From Nemertoderma westbladi (lineage: Eukaryota; Xenacoelomorpha; Nemertodermatida; Nemertodermatidae): a DNA stretch of 56,454 nt. The stretch spans positions 1 to 56,454 of the forward strand of contig JAUCBJ010000125.1 in assembly GCA_032718475.1 (NCBI GenBank), read 5' to 3'. The notes under the pieces were generated by a model. That model worked only from the letters and a program-made list of their open reading frames with translations, searched no databases and was not told the origin of the DNA. The position numbers were made by a program, and so were the translations under genes. This document shows, in pieces, positions 50,230 to 56,454 of the stretch (position 1 is its first letter; the number at the start of each line of letters is the position of its first letter).

Positions 50230-51849
50230 CTATGGTGCGCCCTCTAGAAGGCAGCACTTCCCTACAGCCCTCCTGTAGGTCTTCCTATCTTTCGCTCCTA
50301 TCTTACCACCTATCCGCACTTCTACCGATCGGACTCTTCCGTCCTCATCGGAGTAAGTGCCCACAACTCTCGCCAATCTCCATTGGTTGTTGATGATGGT
50401 ATCGTCCGTGACAATCACCAGATCACCCTCCTTCAACTCCCTATTTGTATTTCTCCACTTGCTTCTCCTATGAAGCGTGGGTAGATATTCCTCGACCCAC
50501 CTCCTCCAGTACTCCGCGCTTGTCGCCTTAGCGACTTTCCAACTCTGTCGGGAGTGTATATCGTCTGGGTCTACACCCCGCATGTCGATGGTCGCCGGCC
50601 TCTCCATTAGAAAGTGGCTGGGTGTCAGCACATCTAATGACTCTGGGTCATCATTTTCTGGATATAGCGGTCTGCTATTAATGATACCCTCGCACTTCAC
50701 TAGTACCGTCCTTAGCACGTCTTCGGTTACCATGTGGGTGTTCATCAACTTCGTCATTAGACGCTTTGAACTACCCACGAGTCTCTCGACGCATCCTAGA
50801 GTATGCGGAGCATACGGCGTCCTCCTCTCCCACTTCACCTGTCGTCTTCTCATGGCTGCCCTGACTTCCTCTCCTTCCATGATGTCCAAGGCATCTGCCA
50901 GCTCGTTCTCTGCCCCCACAAAGTTGGTTCCGTTGTCGGAGTATATTACTGCGATCGTCCCACCTTTGCGGTCTCTGAACCTTTCTAGGGCATTGATGAA
51001 TGCCGATGCGGTTGCATCTTGGGCGAGTTCTATCCCTACCGCCCGCGTGTTGTTACATACGAAGATAATGCCGTAGCGCTTCTCCGTGTGCCGCATCACC
51101 TTAATCTTTATCGGCCCGAACATATCCACACCGTAGTGCGTGAATGGCGGGTCGTGCTGTCTCACCCTACTGGCTGGTAGTGGCGCCATCTCCTGTATGG
51201 CTCGCTCCTTCTTCGTTCGTCGGCAGGTCTGGCACTGCCCCACTACCGCCTTTACCTTCTTTCTTAACTGTTTGACCCAAAAGGTCCTTCGTATCTCCGT
51301 GAGGGTTCGGTTGGTGCCCCCGTGCAATATCGACTTGTGGGAGTCCCAGATGATCTGGTGGACTATCGGCGATCCATTAGGGATGATGATGGGCTTTGGT
51401 GGAATGATGATACTGTTGTTGTTCAACACCCTAGAGTTCATTACTAAGATTCCATCATCATTGAGTTGTGGCGACAGCGCGATCAGCTCACTGTCCCGTC
51501 GGAGATGCTGTTGTTTACCGACGCGTTCCACCTCGTCGCCGTAATTCTTTCTCTGTTCGTAGCGGATGACGGCCTTGGCCGCTCCCTCCAGATCGATGGT
51601 TGTTTTATTTTTTATGTCTTTGCCGACTCCCTTGAGGAAATCCCCGAAGGCTCTCCAGTACGCCACTAACTTCTTGGTCTTGTACCAACTTGAGCTGTAG
51701 CTAAGGAGTTTGTCCGTCGGGTTATCGCACAGTTCTTCCGGTTTTGGTTGCACGTCCCTTATCTCCCTCACCATCTGGCTATATATCTCTTCACCCTCTG
51801 AATCTCCTCCCTCTTCCTCTAATGCTACTTCCCCTGAGCCCGGGTCCAC
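50230..51849 (-). CDS. BEL/Pao integrase segment (element 2)
   Basis: 539 codons. An acidic N-terminus leads into an HHCC zinc finger (HGGTNRTLTEIRRTFW...CQTCRRTKK, about 178-212), then the integrase core: GVDMFGPIK (first Asp, about 242), YSDNGTNFVGAENE (second Asp, about 305) and a VERLVGSSKR stretch with the Glu. An SH3-like C-terminal domain follows (WRNTNRELKEGDLVIVTDD, VRSVEVRIGGK). It inserts the cDNA. The frame overlaps the end of the RNase H frame by 59 bp in another frame, so it is one pol separated by a shift. Confidence 0.9.
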   Translation of the reverse strand: MDPGSGEVALEEEGGDSEGEEIYSQMVREIRDVQPKPEELCDNPTDKLLSYSSSWYKTKKLVAYWRAFGDFLKGVGKDIKNKTTIDLEGAAKAVIRYEQRKNYGDEVERVGKQQHLRRDSELIALSPQLNDDGILVMNSRVLNNNSIIIPPKPIIIPNGSPIVHQIIWDSHKSILHGGTNRTLTEIRRTFWVKQLRKKVKAVVGQCQTCRRTKKERAIQEMAPLPASRVRQHDPPFTHYGVDMFGPIKIKVMRHTEKRYGIIFVCNNTRAVGIELAQDATASAFINALERFRDRKGGTIAVIYSDNGTNFVGAENELADALDIMEGEEVRAAMRRRQVKWERRTPYAPHTLGCVERLVGSSKRLMTKLMNTHMVTEDVLRTVLVKCEGIINSRPLYPENDDPESLDVLTPSHFLMERPATIDMRGVDPDDIHSRQSWKVAKATSAEYWRRWVEEYLPTLHRRSKWRNTNRELKEGDLVIVTDDTIINNQWRLARVVGTYSDEDGRVRSVEVRIGGKIGAKDRKTYRRAVGKCCLLEGAP

Positions 51850-53047
51850 CTTCTCTCATCGGTGGCCAGGCTGTCTTGTCGTTCAGGAATTGTGGCCCGT
51901 GCTGCCACAGTACTTCCTTCTTCAAGAAAGTGTGGCGTGCCACGCCCCTCGATAACAAGTCCGCTGGGTTCTCATCCGTTGGGCAGTAGTGCCACCTTTC
52001 CAACTCTGTCGTTGCCCTTATTTCGTCCACCCTGTTTGCGACGAATATAGGGTATCTCGTCCTTTCGTTATGTAGCCAACCAAGCACTACCATGGAGTCC
52101 GTCCAGTAGTGTGTTTCCACTATGTTGGGAATAGCGTCCATCAAGTAGGCTGTGGCCCTAACTCCTAACCTCGCAGCTGTCAACTCGAGTTTCGGAACCG
52201 ATGCTGAATCTGGCGGTGTCGACTTCGCTTTGCTGAATGCGAGTCTGGGCTTGTGAGCCCCCTCTCGTTGTACTAAGTAGAGTGCCGCTCCGTATGCCTC
52301 TAATGACGCATCGGAGAACATGTGTAGATCCAGATTCGTCATGTCCCCATCCGGGAAATACACGCGTGGCATGCTGTATGTTCCCATCTGCTCTAAACTC
52401 TCTGTCCACTTGCACCACTGCTTGCTGATCTCTTCCGGTACCTCTGTGTCCCACTCGTCCTTTAGCTTGTATACCTTCTTAAGTATTTGCTTCCCCGTGA
52501 CTAGTAATGGGGATGCTAGGCCTAAGGGATCGTATATCCTTGCTATGTACGATACATAGCCCCTCTTTGTGTGGATGTCCGCCCCCTCCTGGCTTAACTG
52601 GTACTTCAACTCGTCTGTCTCTCGGTTCCACACGATCCCTAATGCCTTCTGTTGGGACTCTACCCTTTTGTTCGCCATGTCCTGTCCCTTGGCTGTCGTG
52701 GGATTATCCATGGTCGACTCTGGCCTCCTGTCCTCTATGGCTTTCATGAACTCTTGCGAGCTGGATTGGAACTTGGTTAGGTTAAACCCGGATCCTTTTA
52801 GGATGTCGCGAACCTCGCGCCCCGTATCCAGTAGTTCCTTAACCGTATTTCCAGACTCCATCCCGTCGTCTACATAGAAGCCGCGTCGAATCATATCGAC
52901 GGCTTTGGCGCTATATTTATCTTCTTTCCCTTCTACTGTGTCTCTACGGCCACAGTCGTCGTAAATGAAGACGACTTGGCTCCCATATTCTGTACTACCA
53001 TCTTGTACATCGGTATTGTCGACGGTTCCTCGTCGCCGTTGTACCAT
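51791..53047 (-). CDS. BEL/Pao RT C-terminal part and RNase H (element 2)
   Basis: 418 codons. The RT catalytic box is RRGFYVDDGMESG (YVDD, about residue 34), directly after the frame junction. GIVWNRETDELKYQLSQ and YDPLGLASPLL are typical BEL connection sequences. RNase H follows with LHMFSDASLEAYGAALYLV (first Asp) and YWTDSMVVLGWL. The start is not an independent gene start: it overlaps the upstream frame by 115 bp. The C-terminus turns Gly/Arg-rich where the frame shifts away from the integrase. Confidence 0.88.
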   Translation of the reverse strand: MVQRRRGTVDNTDVQDGSTEYGSQVVFIYDDCGRRDTVEGKEDKYSAKAVDMIRRGFYVDDGMESGNTVKELLDTGREVRDILKGSGFNLTKFQSSSQEFMKAIEDRRPESTMDNPTTAKGQDMANKRVESQQKALGIVWNRETDELKYQLSQEGADIHTKRGYVSYIARIYDPLGLASPLLVTGKQILKKVYKLKDEWDTEVPEEISKQWCKWTESLEQMGTYSMPRVYFPDGDMTNLDLHMFSDASLEAYGAALYLVQREGAHKPRLAFSKAKSTPPDSASVPKLELTAARLGVRATAYLMDAIPNIVETHYWTDSMVVLGWLHNERTRYPIFVANRVDEIRATTELERWHYCPTDENPADLLSRGVARHTFLKKEVLWQHGPQFLNDKTAWPPMREGGPGLRGSSIRGRGRRFRG

Positions 53048-54435
53048 AGGAAGCGCTGACTGTCGCTATCCTCTTCCGTTACACGGACTTGGTTGAACAT
53101 GCCTTCGATGTCGCAGGTGAAGGCGTGTTTCCCGTTCCTGAATCTGAGTAGGACCTCGATCCCTGAGTTATAGATATTGGGACCCTCCAGCAGATAATCG
53201 TTTAGGCATTTGCCGTTGGTCTTAGCCGATGCGTCAACTACCATCCGCAGTTTACCTTTCTTTGGGTCTAGAGCCACGTGGAGTGGCAGGTAATAGGTCC
53301 TGTCCGTGTTCGGTTCGTCGACCGGTAGCTCTACGGCCCATCCTTTCTCGACATACTTGCTAATCGTCTTATGGATGTACTCATTCTTTTCGGGGCTCCG
53401 TTTTAGCGTTTGCTTCAACTTGCGAAGCCTCGTGAGTACCATTCCTTTGTTGTCGGGTAACGGTAGTTTTGGTAGTTTCCATACCATCCCTATGGTATAC
53501 CGCCCCTCGTCGCATCTCATCGACTCCTTTACGCTTTGTAAAGCCTGCTTGTCTTCTACCGAGGTTCCGACCCCGGTCTCTTTCAATCCCTCAAAATCCT
53601 GTCTAAGCAGCCTCCTGAGCTGCTCCTCCGCTCCTTTGTCTTCCATCTCCCGCATAGTTCCCGCGAACATGCATCCTGATGTCTCCGACATCCTAAATGG
53701 TATCTTGGTTTTGATTGGGCCGCTCAGCGTCCACCCGAATGGTGTTAGAATCGCCACCGGGTCACACTGCCTGTCTTCGCCGAAGACCGTCTGCATTCTC
53801 TCGTGGGCCGTCGGGCAGTCCATTCCTACTATAATGGATACCTTCCTAACGTCCACATCTGGTATTGAGAAGTCGATGCTGTCCAGGAATTTATATTGTT
53901 CGACCTCGATGTTGGTTGGTCGCCTGGCATTGATATTTATCGACTCTATCACCTGGATGGGGTCGATGGTCGCCCCATAGTCGCATCCCGGTGCTATCGC
54001 TGCTATCCCGCACCGTCCAGTCCTCATCTCCAGGACCTCATCTTTGCTGGAGATGGTTGTTACCGCCATTCTACTTGGCCTCGTCCTCAATCCTATCTCT
54101 TCGGCCACCCAATTCTCAACCAACGTGAAGGCTGCTCCACTGTCGACCAGCATCAGCGTGGTTACTGATCGATTGCCTTCCCCAATCACCCGCACTGGTA
54201 CTACCCCGAGTAGTACCGTTCCTCTCTTCTTTGCCCCTACGGTGCTCGTTGCCATCGTCTGCCCTTTGCCTTGACCGAACTTAATTGGCGTTTCTTCGCA
54301 TTGGTCGGCTCTATGTCCACCCGTCACACACCGAGAACAAACTTCGTTCCTCCTCGCGTATTCTGTCTGATCTTCTCTGGGTAGTGCTTGCCAATATCTG
54401 CAGTTCATTGTCTGATGAAGTGCGTTCGTGTGCAA
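52933..54435 (-). CDS. BEL/Pao nucleocapsid, protease and RT N-terminal part (element 2)
   Basis: 500 codons. The zinc knuckle is CSRCVTGGHRADQC (about 35-48). The protease has LMLVDSGAAFTLVENW (about 95-110). The RT begins with TYYLPLHVALDPKKGKLRM and VVDASAKTNGKCLNDYL, followed by FTCDIEGMFNQVRV (first catalytic Asp). The frame ends shortly before the YVDD box, which continues in the next piece. Its beginning overlaps the end of the gag frame by 31 bp, but the coding-like sequence extends further upstream in this frame, so the gag/pol change is near 54,540. Confidence 0.88.
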   Translation of the reverse strand: MHTNALHQTMNCRYWQALPREDQTEYARRNEVCSRCVTGGHRADQCEETPIKFGQGKGQTMATSTVGAKKRGTVLLGVVPVRVIGEGNRSVTTLMLVDSGAAFTLVENWVAEEIGLRTRPSRMAVTTISSKDEVLEMRTGRCGIAAIAPGCDYGATIDPIQVIESININARRPTNIEVEQYKFLDSIDFSIPDVDVRKVSIIVGMDCPTAHERMQTVFGEDRQCDPVAILTPFGWTLSGPIKTKIPFRMSETSGCMFAGTMREMEDKGAEEQLRRLLRQDFEGLKETGVGTSVEDKQALQSVKESMRCDEGRYTIGMVWKLPKLPLPDNKGMVLTRLRKLKQTLKRSPEKNEYIHKTISKYVEKGWAVELPVDEPNTDRTYYLPLHVALDPKKGKLRMVVDASAKTNGKCLNDYLLEGPNIYNSGIEVLLRFRNGKHAFTCDIEGMFNQVRVTEEDSDSQRFLWYNGDEEPSTIPMYKMVVQNMGAKSSSFTTTVAVETQ

Positions 54436-56375
54436 TTGGCATTTGTTCTTTGGGTTATAGCCATCCTTGTATAGTGCGCTGCGTATCGCACTTGCGTTCG
54501 TACCAAAGTCCCTACTGTTCTTATTGCTTGGGTTCGGCCTACTGGGCGTCTGGGGTTATGTTTATTTGTGTTGTTATTTTTCCCCTGTCCGCTCCATGGT
54601 GCAGCCTTACCCCCGGCTACATGTGGACTAGCAGTCCCCTGCGTCGCCGCGTATGGCAGCGATTGTCTGAGCTTTGGCAATGCGTTCGCCGTGTTGTGTT
54701 CTGGTTTCGGCCTACTGTATTCGGTCTTTGGTCCCTTTCCCAGGCTATCCTCGCTATAGACTGGGTCTGTTATTAATTCGGCTTCATAGTTCAAGAAGCT
54801 CGACATTTCTTCTAGGCCCGGTTCCACACCCTTCTTGTCTCGAGTGGAGAAAGCAATCTTCCTCCACTTGTTGCGCAGCCACATCGGCAGTGCCTGCGCT
54901 ATCGTGGTGATGTTATTAGACGCGTTGAGTTCGTATGGTGCGTCTAGCGTCTTTAGCACGATTAGCGCCTTCTCAACTTTGTTCGCGAATGTCTTTATGC
55001 TAACGGGGTTATCCTGTAGGCCACCCGATGTTATCCCTCTCAGGGTCTGCCGGATGATCTTGGCCGGGTGCCCGTACTCCCTGTCTAGTGCCCGCCATGC
55101 TGTCGTGAAGCCGCCCTCGATGCCCTGGTATTGCCTCACGATGTCGTATGCTGGGCCTCCTGTATACACTTGCAGATATTTTAGGCACTCCGCTTGTGTC
55201 AAATTCTTCGTTAGTATTTCATTACTATACATGCGCCGAAACTGCAGATATTCTTCCGGCCTACTTCCATCGAATTTAAATGGTTCTACGGGTGGTAACT
55301 CGATCCTGGTTTTTAATGCATCGATTAGTGTAGCCATTCCCATCGCTTGTGCTTCCAATGGGTTCGATGGATGCTGTATAGATTCTCCCGTTGGGTGCGG
55401 TCCGTTCGTCCTATCTGCTGCTTTTCTTTGACTTGGATATATCATTGGGGGTAGCGGCCCCCTCCATATTTCGGTGTCGCACGATCTATTCTCGTCCAAG
55501 GGGTTCGATGTTCTTATTCCTACTGGGGTATATTGTTGATATTGTGATGGGGGAATGTCACCCTGTCCCCCCCCCCCCCCCCCCACCGGTATGTTTGATA
55601 CTGGGGTTGATGTTAATATATTGGGGCCCATGCACCTATCCGCAATAACTCTCCCCTCCCCTGGATATATGTTATGTCCTTGCATGCTGTAGTCATACTG
55701 CTGTGCTGGTACCGGTATAGGCCTATCCACTTCTGGCCTACCTACCGGTATATACTCCGCGACTTCCGGGTTTAATCCCGTCGTCCACGCTACCCTATCG
55801 CCTACATTATCTCTCCCAGCATGGCCTATAGTATGTGCAGTAAGGCCTACAGTATGTCCTGCAGTCTGTATGTGTCGCTCGGGATCGAAGTTTAATCTTC
55901 TCGAATAATCCTCCCCGCGGCTACCGTATTCTCGATCGGTAGGTAGATCCCGTCGGGAAGTTTCTCTTCGACCCCCTCTACTGTTCTCGTCCTCGTACCG
56001 GTACACCCTGTACCCTCCTCTCGGTGTATAGTACACCTCGTCAGGTCGCGTTTCTCCGGGACGACGGCAATCTCCCGGAGTTCGACCCCATCGACTCTCG
56101 AACTCCATCTCTACTACCGACGGCTCGCTATCCGTCCTCGCTCTCCTGTCGTTCGCAACGACACTTCTTCTACTCTCTTCTCTTCTTCTTTCTGCAGTGC
56201 AGTATCCCCGTTCGTGAGATCTCTCGTCGACCTCCCGGTTAAACTCCACTGTCCTTCTTCCCTCTTCTGACTGGGCTCGACGTCTCGTCGCTCGCCCTCT
56301 CGCGACGTCAACCTCTCTCTCTCTACTCGGTCGCACGCCGCTGGGGATACTCGCAACCCCCCTACTATTCTCCAT
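54405..56375 (-). CDS. BEL/Pao gag (element 2)
   Basis: 656 codons from the ATG at 56375. The first 200 residues are Arg/Glu-rich and disordered. A Pro/Gly-rich linker with six consecutive Gly corresponds to an 18-C run on the plus strand (55567-55584). Residues about 365-540 are the DUF1759-type capsid domain: VEPFKFDGSRPEEYLQFRRM, WRALDREYGHPAKI, then SIKTFANKVEKALIVLK and WLRNKWRKIAF. The frame ends just before the zinc knuckle, which is in the pol frame. The homopolymer makes this frame sensitive to sequencing error. Confidence 0.88.
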   Translation of the reverse strand: MENSRGVASIPSGVRPSREREVDVARGRATRRRAQSEEGRRTVEFNREVDERSHERGYCTAERRREESRRSVVANDRRARTDSEPSVVEMEFESRWGRTPGDCRRPGETRPDEVYYTPRGGYRVYRYEDENSRGGRRETSRRDLPTDREYGSRGEDYSRRLNFDPERHIQTAGHTVGLTAHTIGHAGRDNVGDRVAWTTGLNPEVAEYIPVGRPEVDRPIPVPAQQYDYSMQGHNIYPGEGRVIADRCMGPNILTSTPVSNIPVGGGGGGQGDIPPSQYQQYTPVGIRTSNPLDENRSCDTEIWRGPLPPMIYPSQRKAADRTNGPHPTGESIQHPSNPLEAQAMGMATLIDALKTRIELPPVEPFKFDGSRPEEYLQFRRMYSNEILTKNLTQAECLKYLQVYTGGPAYDIVRQYQGIEGGFTTAWRALDREYGHPAKIIRQTLRGITSGGLQDNPVSIKTFANKVEKALIVLKTLDAPYELNASNNITTIAQALPMWLRNKWRKIAFSTRDKKGVEPGLEEMSSFLNYEAELITDPVYSEDSLGKGPKTEYSRPKPEHNTANALPKLRQSLPYAATQGTASPHVAGGKAAPWSGQGKNNNTNKHNPRRPVGRTQAIRTVGTLVRTQVRYAAHYTRMAITQRTNANCTRTHFIRQ

Positions 56376-56454
56376 CGCCGGGTGCTGCGGTTCACCTAAT
56401 TCGCCCCGCGCATTATCCGCCGACGCTTGTGGGACACTCTTTGCCCCCCCCCCC
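56376..56454 (-). other. 5' leader of BEL element 2, ends in poly-C at the window edge
   Basis: Sequence upstream of gag. The last 11 bases of the window are C. Confidence 0.6.

Larger units (their letters stand above)
50150..56454 (-). mobile_element. second BEL/Pao retrotransposon, 5' side beyond the window
   Basis: Gag, protease, RT, RNase H and integrase occur in BEL order on the minus strand. The protein sequence is clearly different from the element at 6960-41591, so it is another family. A purine-rich gaggggggtgggattgaggg lies just past the integrase stop (minus strand, near 50190) and may be the polypurine tract. The LTRs cannot be defined because the 5' end is out of the window. Confidence 0.85.

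Noticed and set aside
1-56454. TACAGTA/TACTGTA and TACCGGTA as Polinton-specific regulatory sites
   Set aside because: Both palindromes are common throughout the window, including host-like DNA and other elements, so they are a genome-wide feature.
1-56454. CRISPR arrays, tRNA and rRNA genes
   Set aside because: No regularly spaced direct repeats with unique spacers and no recognisable tRNA or rRNA sequence were seen.

Overview
The window is metazoan nuclear DNA: AT-rich, dense with transposable elements, and with no bacterial-style operons outside a virus-like element. The only confident host gene is an intronless Ashwin (C2orf49-like) gene on the minus strand at 3461-4021. The palindromes TACCGGTA and TAGGCCTA are very common. 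A marine invertebrate, possibly an echinoderm or hemichordate, would fit, but that is a guess.

Layout. 1355-2022 is a small hAT-type element with a perfect 8-bp target duplication. 3461-4021 is Ashwin. 4825-6111 is a 5'-truncated L2/CR1-type LINE. From 6960 to 41591 lies one BEL/Pao retrotransposon on the minus strand. Its two 1.1-kb LTRs (6960-8068 and 40452-41591) are nearly identical, begin TGT and end ACA, and carry the same outer 5-bp flank (attag). Its gag-pol is at 11316-19460 and a decayed block of unknown coding sequence lies after pol at 8147-9669. A complete 18.8-kb Maverick/Polinton (21473-40259) has inserted into its 5' leader. The Polinton has TIRs of about 0.6 kb, AG...CT termini and a 6-bp target duplication with one mismatch. 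Further right are a TIR element with CCAACT-type subterminal repeats (41921-46425) that is itself hit by an RTE-like LINE (44051-45597) and two MITE copies, a piggyBac remnant fused to a Ty3/Gypsy remnant (46453-48150), an array of perfect DNA hairpins (48592-48880), and a second BEL/Pao element (50230 to past the window end) whose pol is split over frames.

The Polinton has two convergent gene blocks. The plus block (22289-30892) encodes an unknown protein, a RING finger, the packaging ATPase, a pX-like protein broken by a TGA, a 56-aa basic ORF, the retroviral-type integrase with chromodomain, two related virion-protein candidates, a basic minor virion protein, the major capsid protein, an adenain-like protease and an unknown 200-aa protein. 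The minus block (38953-33121) encodes two overlapping unknown proteins, protein-primed DNA polymerase B in two frames and a 193-aa protein that looks like a TATA-binding protein (TBP) with both half-repeats. Replication (PolB), integration (INT), packaging (ATPase) and capsid assembly and maturation (MCP, minor proteins, protease) are all present. The TBP-like protein suggests that the element also carries part of its own transcription machinery; I regard it as the most notable discovery candidate here.

All calls are from reading motifs by eye; no database search was run. Several long genes are broken by single frameshifts or single stops, so real decay and residual assembly indels cannot be told apart from this sequence alone.
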